A stretch of 10,737 nucleotides of DNA, taken from positions 1 through 10,737 of the forward strand of contig JARFRL010000210.1 in NCBI GenBank assembly GCA_029287275.1. The letters run 5' to 3'. Below, piece by piece: positions 1 through 6,945 of the stretch. The notes under the pieces are model-generated. The model saw nothing but the letters and a program-made list of their open reading frames with translations, was not told the DNA's origin and searched no databases. This DNA comes from Pontiella desulfatans. Its GTDB lineage: Bacteria; Verrucomicrobiota; Kiritimatiellia; Kiritimatiellales; Pontiellaceae. The position numbers and the translations under genes were made by a program. Within the stretch, counting starts at the first letter, position 1, and each line of letters opens with the position of its first letter.

Positions 1-2635
1 CGGTTTCCCAGTCCTTCAGCAGTTTGTAGTTTCCGGAAAGGATGGCGGTCTGTGGTTTTTGGCCAAGCCCCTGTCCATAGTGCGGGCAGTGAAAGAGCAG
101 AGCGCTCCCGCGCTTGAAGTCTTCAGGTCGGCCTCGCAAAAGCGGAGTGATGTCAGCGCTCTCGCTCGTTTGGGTTTCGGCTCCCGCCCATGCCGCGAAG
201 GTGGCGAACAAGTCGGTGCCGCTGACTGGTTCCGCGCGGTATCCGGTTTGAACGCCGGGGCCGGTTACGATGAGCGGCACGCGGATGCCGCCTTCGTGGA
301 GAGACCCTTTTCCCGCGAAGAGCGGCGCGTTGTTTGGTTTCCTCCGATTGCCTCCCGCGCCGTTGTCAGACATGAAAACCACGTAGGTGTTGTCCGAAAT
401 GTTCAGCCGTTCCAACGCCTGGAAAACAAGTTCGAGGCTCGCGTCGAGATCCCAGGTCATACCGGCGTAGTCCGCCTGCGCGTGGATGCTTCCGGGCGTC
501 GCGTCATCGAACCTGCTGATGCTTTCAGGGCGGCTCTGAATCGGCATGTGCGCGGCGTAGTGCGACAGCTGGAGATAGAACGGGTTGCCGGCATTGACGT
601 TTTCCTCCATGAACCGGATGCCGCGTTCAGTCAGGCTGAAGATCTCTTTCGGGTCTTCATCGGTTCCGTTGCTGGCGTTTTCGGTGGAGCCGTCGTGGAA
701 ATCGAAGCCATGGTTTCCGGCGTGGTCGCTTCGTCCGATGTGCCACTTTCCCAGCAGCGCGGTGGCGTAACCCTCGGCCTTCAGCAGCGCGCCAATGGTT
801 GGAATATGTTCGGAAAGTTTGGTGGTGGGTAGGGGGGTGAGCACCTTTTTGGATGAATCAACCTTTCCGCCTCCGGGCGTGGTGATGTGTAGCGCGGCCG
901 GCGTTTTTCCCGTAAGCACGCTGGCCCGGCTGGGCGTGCACATGGAGCCGGGAGAATAGGCTTGCGAAAAAACCATGCCGCGGGCGGCCATCTTTTCGAG
1001 ATTCGGCGTCTGGTAAAAGTCGCTTTTGGTTTCGGGATCGCCTTGGATCATTTCAACCGAAGTGCCGGTCCAGCCCATGTCGTCGGCGTAGATGAAAACA
1101 ATGTTCGGTTTGTCCGAGGCGCGCGCGGAGACCGGCGGAACGGTTCTTTTTTCAGGACCATCCGCCGGTACTTCAAAAGGGCGGGGGGCGTCTCCCTGAG
1201 ACGGTTGTTCTCCACGGTTCGGCGGAGGGGGTGCCGACTCGACCTCCTGTCGCGTGATGTTCCCGTCTTTGTCCTGGTCGAGCAGGTTGAATCTGCGCTC
1301 CGGCCCCTTGAACTCCGCTTTGGAAATAACGCCGTCGTTGTCGGCGTCGAACCGGGTGAACACGCGGTCGGGAGACGGACCGCCCTGATCTCGGCGACCC
1401 CGCGCCTGATTTTCACCGGGCTCTTCCGGACGTCCTCCCCGAGGCGGCGTTGCTTCCGCTGTTTCCGGTTTGACTTCGACCGAAACGGACTCGACCGCGC
1501 CGCCCCGAACCAGTCGAACCATGTTGTCGATTCGGATCACGTCGCCCTGCGGGCCGCGGCCGTAGGGGAATCGCGCCGCGTCGCCGACCTTTGGATCGGA
1601 GCGTTGCGAGCCGGCGCCATGCACATCCAACAGCTTCTTATCGCCGTCCGGTCCCATCCAGCCGAGTGAGCGGCCGAACGCGAAGTAGACCGCGGTATCG
1701 GACTTGCGCGCGCCGACGTGGGTGCTGCTCGTCCAATACTGCGCGTAATCTTTTTCACCGCCTTCGTTGGTGATTTCCGAGCATTGGAAAACCGGATCGA
1801 TCGCCGCGGAATCCGAAGTGTCGGGCGAGCGCGTGTAGTCGATGATGCTCTGCAGTTCTTTGGCGTTCGGCAGGCGCCAATCGGAATGGCCCGCGAACTC
1901 CATGCCTTCGGCGTATTCCAGGGCGGTTGGCCAGTCCATGCCCTTGCCGCTGTCGGCTTTCATCCAAGTGAGGCCGGTGGCTTCGTCGGTGATGGTACCG
2001 TCGTCGTTGTCCTTGAATTTGTTTTGTCCATACGCCGGATTTCCGCGGACATAGAGCACGTAATACCGTCCCTCGCCGCGGCGGGTTTTGATGGGGTAGC
2101 CCTTGATGCGGCCGTCCGCGAAGTTGACGCCGAACATGGTATCGTTGCCGCCCATCGTGGTGCTGACGTATTTAGTGGAGGTGGCGAACTGCGAATCGAT
2201 AACGCGTTCTCCTTTTTCGGGATCGCCATACTGAAAGTTGAAAACGGAATCATCGATGAAAGGCTTCAGGCCGGAGGTGTCGGTGCTCATGGGATCCGGA
2301 TCGGTGCCGTTGAGCTGTATGAGCGAGTAGAGCTCTTTAATCGTCGGCAACCGCCAGTCGGTATGTCCGCCCACGCGGCATGCCGCGGCGTTTTTCTCCG
2401 CCACCGCCAACGTCGTCTTTTCGCCGGGATCTTTGGTCCACATCAGACCGGTGACTTGATCGCTGATGGTTCCGTCGCCATTGTCTTTATAGGCGGGCGC
2501 GTTCGCGACGTAGTGGGCGTCCTGCCCCGCGGGCTTTCCATAGGCGGTGGTCTGTCCCGTGTCGACGACGGGGTAGGTGACGGCGCCGGCGGTCGCGGCG
2601 ATCGAGAGCAACAGTGTGACGGGTAGCGTTTTCAT
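1..2635 (-). CDS. Secreted multidomain type I sulfatase (2x DUF1566, 2x EF-hand, sulfatase), 3' end cut off
   Basis: The frame is open for 878 codons from ATG at 2635 to the window edge, so the C-terminus is missing. An AAGGA ribosome site lies 6 bases before the ATG. Residues 1-18 look like a signal peptide (MKTLPVTLLLSIAATAGA). Two DUF1566/Lcl_C-type modules follow: NGDGTISD-like motifs at residues 51-59 and 209-217, and HTDWRLP (91-97) and HSDWRLP (250-256). Two EF-hand loops begin at Asp430 (DADNDGVIS) and Asp453 (DQDKDGNIT), before a Pro/Gly-rich linker. The sulfatase domain starts near 508 with PNIVFIYADDM (metal Asp518/519), then CTPSR with Cys566 as formylglycine precursor, GKWHIG (629-634) and the metal-site Asp757-Asn758. 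It should hydrolyse sulfate esters outside the cytoplasm after Cys566 is converted to formylglycine. The substrate is unknown; sulfated polysaccharide is my inference from the DUF1566 modules. It lies 79 bases after mltF and may have its own promoter. Confidence 0.93.
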   Translation of the reverse strand, partial: MKTLPVTLLLSIAATAGAVTYPVVDTGQTTAYGKPAGQDAHYVANAPAYKDNGDGTISDQVTGLMWTKDPGEKTTLAVAEKNAAACRVGGHTDWRLPTIKELYSLIQLNGTDPDPMSTDTSGLKPFIDDSVFNFQYGDPEKGERVIDSQFATSTKYVSTTMGGNDTMFGVNFADGRIKGYPIKTRRGEGRYYVLYVRGNPAYGQNKFKDNDDGTITDEATGLTWMKADSGKGMDWPTALEYAEGMEFAGHSDWRLPNAKELQSIIDYTRSPDTSDSAAIDPVFQCSEITNEGGEKDYAQYWTSSTHVGARKSDTAVYFAFGRSLGWMGPDGDKKLLDVHGAGSQRSDPKVGDAARFPYGRGPQGDVIRIDNMVRLVRGGAVESVSVEVKPETAEATPPRGGRPEEPGENQARGRRDQGGPSPDRVFTRFDADNDGVISKAEFKGPERRFNLLDQDKDGNITRQEVESAPPPPNRGEQPSQGDAPRPFEVPADGPEKRTVPPVSARASDKPNIVFIYADDMGWTGTSVEMIQGDPETKSDFYQTPNLEKMAARGMVFSQAYSPGSMCTPSRASVLTGKTPAALHITTPGGGKVDSSKKVLTPLPTTKLSEHIPTIGALLKAEGYATALLGKWHIGRSDHAGNHGFDFHDGSTENASNGTDEDPKEIFSLTERGIRFMEENVNAGNPFYLQLSHYAAHMPIQSRPESISRFDDATPGSIHAQADYAGMTWDLDASLELVFQALERLNISDNTYVVFMSDNGAGGNRRKPNNAPLFAGKGSLHEGGIRVPLIVTGPGVQTGYRAEPVSGTDLFATFAAWAGAETQTSESADITPLLRGRPEDFKRGSALLFHCPHYGQGLGQKPQTAILSGNYKLLKDWET

Positions 2636-2714
2636 TTCGAATCCTTTCCGTTGGTTCGATACGCCTAACGAGCGGCCGCGCGGGAAAATTGCCGCGAATT
2701 GAATTACAGAGTTG

Positions 2715-4124
2715 TCATTTAGGCGCGCGGTTGTTCTGGGCGGCGTCGTACGAGACGTAACGGCTCATGACCTTGCGGACGTAATCGATGATTTCGTCGC
2801 CGCGGCAATAGCCGTATTTCGCGCGCTTGTGATAACGCGGCTCGGAGAGCAGGGCGTAGGCGTGGTCGACGTTTCCGATCCAGACGTCGGGGTCTTTTCC
2901 CTGCTTTTCCGCGAGCGCCCGCGCGTCGATCAGATGACCGTAGCCGCCGACGTACGCCGCGAGCGCGAAGCAGGTGGTGTTCAAGGCGTCGACTTCGTCC
3001 GGCACGCGGCGATACTGCTGGTTCAGATAGTAGGTTCCGCCGCGGATGTTGTCGTCCGGGTCGAAGGGGTTCTTCACGCCGACCTCTTTCGCGGTCGCGG
3101 GCATCAACTGCATCAGGCCTTGCGCGCCGGACCAGGAAACCGCGTCGGCTTTGAAGCGGCTTTCCTGGAACATCTGCGAGCAGATGAGCGTCCAGGGAAA
3201 CGCGTAGGTCGCGGCGTGTTTTTTCACGAGCTCGTCATAGGGAGTGATCCGGCCGGCGCCCCCGGGCGCGAACGTTTCCTCGAGCTTCGTGTTTTGGGCG
3301 AGATTGAAGTAGCGGTTATGGAGCGATCGATAAGCGTCGGTTTTCAGCTCTTTCGCGAAGAACGCGTTCACCGCGGCGCGCAATCGAGGCTGATTCTCGC
3401 GGACGGCCCAACCGTAGCCCCGAACGCGCGGCAACGTGAGCACGGGCTTCAACCGCGCGCGGAGGCGAACGCTTTGATTGAGCAGAGGCTGATCCGCGCA
3501 CGTCAGGTCGTATTCTCCCGCCGCGACCTGATCGAGAATCTCGAAGGTTTCCTCGCTTTCGGGAACCAGCGCGATCTTGAACTTCAGCTTTTTCTTTTTC
3601 TGAAGTTCGAGCAGCGACTCGTGATACGAGCTGGACGCGCGGACATGGATGGTTCGTCCATTGAGATCGTCGAGCGACTGGATCGAGCGGTCGTCGGCGC
3701 GGCCGACGATGTGCTCCTGAAACTCGCCGTAGCGGTGGCAATAGACCAAGCCCTGTTTGTTGTTGAAGCGGCGCGGCGTCATGGTGAGCGTCGCCGCGGC
3801 CAGATCGGCGCGCCCTTCCCGCAACCATGTTCCCATGTCGTTCCAGTTTTCCGGAACGATCACGACGACCTCGAGATCGTGTTGCTTCGCGAAGCGGCGA
3901 ACCAGTTCGTATTCGAAGCCCATCAGCTGGCCGCGGTGCATGAAGTAGCACGCCGGATTGTTGCGCGTCAGCACGCGGATGAAGCCGCGCGCCTTGATCT
4001 TCTCGAGATCGATTTCGAGCCCTTGCTCGTTCAGGCGCTCCAGGTTGCGGGGGAGCGCGTCGAGTTCTTGACTGCGCGCGGGCGCGACCAAGGCGACCAA
4101 CGCGACCAGCAGGGCTGTTTTCAT
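2715..4124 (-). CDS. mltF: Membrane-bound lytic murein transglycosylase F-like (SBP_bac_3 + SLT domains)
   Basis: 469 residues, somewhat shorter than the E. coli enzyme (about 518). A hydrophobic N-terminus (MKTALLVALVALVAPARS) suggests export to the periplasm. Residues about 45-275 form a solute-binding protein family 3 module (GFIRVLTRNNPACY, MGFEYELVRRFAK, RADLAAATLTMTPRR). Residues about 295-460 form the transglycosylase (SLT) domain: QESRF with catalytic Glu321, GAQGLMQLMP (333-342), NIRGGTYYL, and an MltF-like tail (DARALAEKQGK, YGYCRGDE). It cleaves the MurNAc-GlcNAc bond of peptidoglycan to give 1,6-anhydroMurNAc. The usual AAYN motif reads AAYV here (Val392). The ATG sits 3 bases after the trpD stop and its AAGGA site (4131-4135) touches that stop, so translation is probably coupled to trpD. 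Confidence 0.9.
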   Translation of the reverse strand: MKTALLVALVALVAPARSQELDALPRNLERLNEQGLEIDLEKIKARGFIRVLTRNNPACYFMHRGQLMGFEYELVRRFAKQHDLEVVVIVPENWNDMGTWLREGRADLAAATLTMTPRRFNNKQGLVYCHRYGEFQEHIVGRADDRSIQSLDDLNGRTIHVRASSSYHESLLELQKKKKLKFKIALVPESEETFEILDQVAAGEYDLTCADQPLLNQSVRLRARLKPVLTLPRVRGYGWAVRENQPRLRAAVNAFFAKELKTDAYRSLHNRYFNLAQNTKLEETFAPGGAGRITPYDELVKKHAATYAFPWTLICSQMFQESRFKADAVSWSGAQGLMQLMPATAKEVGVKNPFDPDDNIRGGTYYLNQQYRRVPDEVDALNTTCFALAAYVGGYGHLIDARALAEKQGKDPDVWIGNVDHAYALLSEPRYHKRAKYGYCRGDEIIDYVRKVMSRYVSYDAAQNNRAPK

Positions 4125-4127
4125 GGC

Positions 4128-5138
4128 TTATCCTTGCGACTTCGCCGCGAGGGCGTCGAGTTTGTTGAGCGCCGCGCCGGAGTCGATCGATTCCGCGGCG
4201 AGGGCGATGCCGTCCTTGGGATTAGCGGCCTTGCCGCCGGCCATGATGGCGAAGGCGGCGTTGAGCAGCACGATGTCGCGCTTGGGTCCTTTTTCGCCGT
4301 TGAGCAAGGCGCGGGTGATCGCGGCGTTTTCAGCGGGCTCGCCGCCAATGAGGTCGGCGGCGGTCGCGGTCGCGAGGCCGAGGCCCGCGGGTTGGACCTC
4401 GTAGGATTCCACTTCGCCGCGGTGGATTTCCGTGACCATCGTGGTGGTGGTGGTGGTGAACTCGTCGAGGCCGTCGTTGCCGTGCACGATGAACTGGTGG
4501 TTCATTTCGAGCTGGGCGCAGGCGTCGGAAACAATCGGCACGAGCTCCGGCGAAAAGACGCCCATGATGCCGTTCTTGACGCCGGCCGGATTGCAGAGCG
4601 GGCCGAGGATGTTGAAGATGCTCCAGACGCCCAGTTCGCGGCGCGGGCCGACGACGTGTTTCATGGCGGGATGCAAACCGGGCGCGAAGAGGAAGGCGAT
4701 GCCCAGCTCCGCGAGGCACTCCTCCATGCGCCCCGGCGAATACTGGATGTTGACGCCCAGATCGGACAGCACGTTGGCGCTGCCGCATTTGCTCGAGACG
4801 CCGTAGGAGCCGTGCTTGGCGACCGTCACGCCCGCGCCCGCGATGACGAAGGCGGAGGTGGTGGAGATGTTGAACGTGTGCGCGCCGTCGCCGCCGGTGC
4901 CGACGATGTCGACCGCGTTCGGGTCGTCGCATTTGATTTTAGTGGCGTTGGCGCGCATTACTTCGGCGCAGCCCGCGATGACGTCGGGCGTTTCGCCGGT
5001 GAGCCGCAGTCCCGCGATGAACGCGCCGATCTGCGCCTCGGTGGCGTCGCCGGCCATGATGTCGGTCATGGCCGCGGCGGCTTCGGCGCGCGACAGGGTT
5101 TCGTTTTGGATGAGTTTGGCGATGGCTTCTTTGATCAT
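4128..5138 (-). CDS. trpD: Anthranilate phosphoribosyltransferase
   Basis: 336 residues, normal for the family. It transfers phosphoribosyl from PRPP to anthranilate, the second step of tryptophan synthesis after chorismate, in the cytoplasm. Seen: an N-terminal helical region, GTGGDG (80-85) and NIST (90-93) for PRPP, KHGSYGVSS (108-116), PRREL around Arg166, FNILGPLCNP (175-184) and the metal-binding Asp225-Glu226. The usual KHGN motif reads KHGS. After Asp-Glu-Phe there is a run of six Thr (228-233). The frame stays open far upstream, but the ATG at 5138 is chosen because GGGAG lies 7 bases before it and the family's N-terminus fits. No other trp gene is in view; the neighbours are a radical SAM gene 77 bases upstream and mltF 3 bases downstream. 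Confidence 0.95.
   Translation of the reverse strand: MIKEAIAKLIQNETLSRAEAAAAMTDIMAGDATEAQIGAFIAGLRLTGETPDVIAGCAEVMRANATKIKCDDPNAVDIVGTGGDGAHTFNISTTSAFVIAGAGVTVAKHGSYGVSSKCGSANVLSDLGVNIQYSPGRMEECLAELGIAFLFAPGLHPAMKHVVGPRRELGVWSIFNILGPLCNPAGVKNGIMGVFSPELVPIVSDACAQLEMNHQFIVHGNDGLDEFTTTTTTMVTEIHRGEVESYEVQPAGLGLATATAADLIGGEPAENAAITRALLNGEKGPKRDIVLLNAAFAIMAGGKAANPKDGIALAAESIDSGAALNKLDALAAKSQG
4440..4457 (-). repeat. Short ACC/ACG triplet tract inside trpD
   Basis: Five ACC codons and one ACG encode Thr228-Thr233 just after the conserved Asp-Glu pair of TrpD. Such tracts can change length by whole codons without breaking the frame. A short homopolymer in a surface loop is the simplest reading. Confidence 0.75.
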
Positions 5139-5145
5139 GGTAATA

Positions 5146-5150
5146 CTCCC
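5146..5150 (-). promoter_or_regulatory. trpD ribosome binding site (start-deciding)
   Basis: GGGAG on the minus strand, 7 bases before the ATG at 5138. It fixes the trpD start in a frame that otherwise stays open for nearly 950 more bases upstream, over the radical SAM gene. Confidence 0.7.
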
Positions 5151-5215
5151 GATGCTTAAAACGTCGGAAACGATATTCCAAGGGTCGGAGGAATGAAAGA
5201 AGGAATCCGCGGAAG

Positions 5216-6328
5216 TCAGTGGGTCGCGGCGTTGGGGCAGAATAGAACGCGGTTGAGGTTGGTGGGCGTCAGCTCCTCCAACGCGGCGGAGACGGACGGA
5301 CAGAACGGACAGGGGAACGCCCTGCCGGACGCGCCGACGTAGATGTGGAATTTCCCGCCTTCGCAGCCATGCGTTCTGTTGTGACGATCGACGTAGTGGA
5401 GCAGGGGGCCGTCCTCCGCGTTTCGGACGCGGTCGTGAAACGCCTCGAGCATCGCCCGCTTTTCCGGCCGCGGGGCCACGGCGCGGCCCGCGAGTTTTCC
5501 AATCGGTTTGGGCTCCACGATCTGAATGAACGTGACGCCCAGTTCCGCGGCCAGGCGCCCGTAGGCCGCGAGGTTTTCCTCCGAGATGAAGTCGTTGGTC
5601 GCGCAGAGCGCCAGCTCGGTGACCAATCCGCGGTCCACGGCGATTCGCGCGGAAGCGACCACCTGTTGGTGCAGGCCGGGCCGCCCCCTGAAACGGTCGT
5701 GCGCGATCGGGTCGTGATGGTCGAGGCTGAAGGTTACGCCGGTCAGCCCGCGCTCTTTCAACGCGTTGATTCGTTCTTCCGTCAAACCCGCGCCCGACGT
5801 GTTGATCCAAAACTCGACACCGCGGTCGCGGAACGTCTCCAGGGCGCGATGGACGAGCGGCAGGCGGGCGGTCGGTTCGCCGCCCGTCAGCGAGATCCGC
5901 GCCGCGCCGAGATCGATCAGCCGTTCGATCGCGGCGAGGAGCTCCTTCTCGTTTCGTGTATCCGTTTCGGCGAGCGCGTCCCATTCGAAGCAGTGCGCGC
6001 AATCCAGACCGCAGACGTTGGTGATCGCGACGTGGGCGGAATAGAGTCCGGGATGGGGGGAGAGGCCGAGGTTGTGAGCCAGCCAATGACGAAACACGCG
6101 GTCGAAAGCGGGGGAGGGATAGCCGGGAATATGTGGATGCCAGTACAGCCTGCCATCGACGGTCCGATGGTTGAGTGGGTTTCCGTAGCGCGGATCGGCG
6201 CGTTTGAATCGTATCATGGGGGCCAGCCGCGCCAACACGGCGCGCGGATTACGCGTCATGATCAGACTCGTCCACAAGGTCTTGAATCCAAGGCGGAGGA
6301 ATAGCGCCGCGTGGTTCAGTCGCTTCAT
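5216..6328 (-). CDS. Radical SAM protein, function unknown, possible SPASM/twitch-like C-terminus
   Basis: 370 residues. The radical SAM core shows CGLDCAHC (Cys106, Cys110, Cys113), which binds the [4Fe-4S] cluster, then SLTGGEP (146-152) for SAM binding and a strand-helix pattern to about residue 275. The N-terminal 95 residues (Arg/Leu-rich, then WHPHIPGYPSPAFDR) are an extra region. Four late cysteines (322, 340, 343, 364), with GRAFPCPFC at 335-343, could bind an auxiliary cluster as in SPASM/twitch proteins. The ATG at 6328 overlaps the stop of the protease gene as ATGA, implying coupled translation. An in-frame ATG at 6343 is possible but has no ribosome site. The CHCFEWD context resembles an unnamed radical SAM group I recall from Bacteroidetes-like genomes. 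The substrate is unknown. Confidence 0.88.
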   Translation of the reverse strand: MKRLNHAALFLRLGFKTLWTSLIMTRNPRAVLARLAPMIRFKRADPRYGNPLNHRTVDGRLYWHPHIPGYPSPAFDRVFRHWLAHNLGLSPHPGLYSAHVAITNVCGLDCAHCFEWDALAETDTRNEKELLAAIERLIDLGAARISLTGGEPTARLPLVHRALETFRDRGVEFWINTSGAGLTEERINALKERGLTGVTFSLDHHDPIAHDRFRGRPGLHQQVVASARIAVDRGLVTELALCATNDFISEENLAAYGRLAAELGVTFIQIVEPKPIGKLAGRAVAPRPEKRAMLEAFHDRVRNAEDGPLLHYVDRHNRTHGCEGGKFHIYVGASGRAFPCPFCPSVSAALEELTPTNLNRVLFCPNAATH

Positions 6329-6942
6329 CACCACACCCACCATGGGGTTGTTCGGTCCGCGTAGACCCAAAAATCGAAGACGACGTGAAACGCGACGCAC
6401 GGCCAGACGCCGTGGTTCCGCGCGCGCCACCAACCCAGCAACAGACCGAACGCGAAGGTGAGTCCGCCAAGCAGCGCGAGTTCGGCGAGCGCCGTGGAGG
6501 GAACGAAGATCGCCGTCTTGTACGCCGCGTGCGCGAGCGCCGCCGCGGCGACGGCCGCGACGGGCCGCCATCGGTCTAGAAAACGGCCCAGAAAAAAGCC
6601 CCGGAAAACAAGTTCTTCCGTCGCGCCGATCGAGATGGAGATGAAAAGAAAGGCGCGGAGGGGACAAGGAAACAATGGGCGTCCCTGCGCCCAGCGCGCG
6701 TACGCCGCGGTCGCCAAACCTAGCGCCAAACCCGCGGTCATCACGCGCGCCGGCGGCCGCTTGAATCCGAGGACGCGCGTCGACCTTTCAAGCGGCGTCT
6801 TCCATATCCATGTTGATATAAGGGCGAGACCCGCGGCCAGGCAGACGAGAGCCGTCGCTTTGTTGACGTGAAGCAGATAGCCGAACAGAACCAAGAGCGC
6901 CGCGGCGGACGGCGCGGAGGACGGAAAGGAACGCGGCGGCAC
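6328..6942 (-). CDS. CPBP (CAAX-type) intramembrane metalloprotease
   Basis: 204 residues with about six hydrophobic segments (roughly 12-32, 31-47, 67-82, 97-108, 125-142, 150-171), so an inner-membrane protein. The three CPBP (ABI/Rce1-like) motifs are present: EELVFR (Glu109, Glu110, Arg114), His138 in ALAHAA, and HVVFD (His186, Asp190). Family members are glutamate-dependent proteases that can cut prenylated proteins or peptides; bacterial ones are often linked to peptide maturation or immunity. The start is GTG at 6942, with GGGAGG 8 bases upstream. It begins 3 bases after the lipoprotein gene and its stop overlaps the radical SAM start, so the three genes are probably one transcript. 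The substrate is not evident. Confidence 0.85.
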   Translation of the reverse strand: MPPRSFPSSAPSAAALLVLFGYLLHVNKATALVCLAAGLALISTWIWKTPLERSTRVLGFKRPPARVMTAGLALGLATAAYARWAQGRPLFPCPLRAFLFISISIGATEELVFRGFFLGRFLDRWRPVAAVAAAALAHAAYKTAIFVPSTALAELALLGGLTFAFGLLLGWWRARNHGVWPCVAFHVVFDFWVYADRTTPWWVW

Positions 6943-6945
6943 CCG

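Noticed and set aside
59..2626. Plus-strand open frames at 59-832, 962-1669 and 1718-2626
   Set aside because: They lie opposite one continuous 878-codon minus-strand frame with DUF1566, EF-hand and sulfatase motifs.
2636..2714. Hairpin CGCGG/CCGCG between mltF and the sulfatase as a terminator
   Set aside because: The stem is five bases with no T-run after it; common by chance at this GC content.
2712..5159. An 815-codon open frame on the plus strand opposite mltF and trpD
   Set aside because: Its translation is low-complexity Arg/Gly/Val/Asp-rich and matches nothing, while the minus strand encodes clear MltF and TrpD. It is an antisense shadow caused by high GC.
5139..6086. N-terminal extension of the trpD frame across the radical SAM gene
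   Set aside because: The extension is Arg-rich shadow sequence. TrpD starts with a good ribosome site at 5138, and the other frame encodes the radical SAM core.
5216..6328. Radical SAM protein as the anaerobic sulfatase-maturating enzyme for the nearby sulfatase
   Set aside because: It has the CxxxCxxC motif but lacks the usual anSME layout: its core begins after about 95 extra residues, it has only four late cysteines, and the sulfatase is three genes away. No positive evidence for this role.
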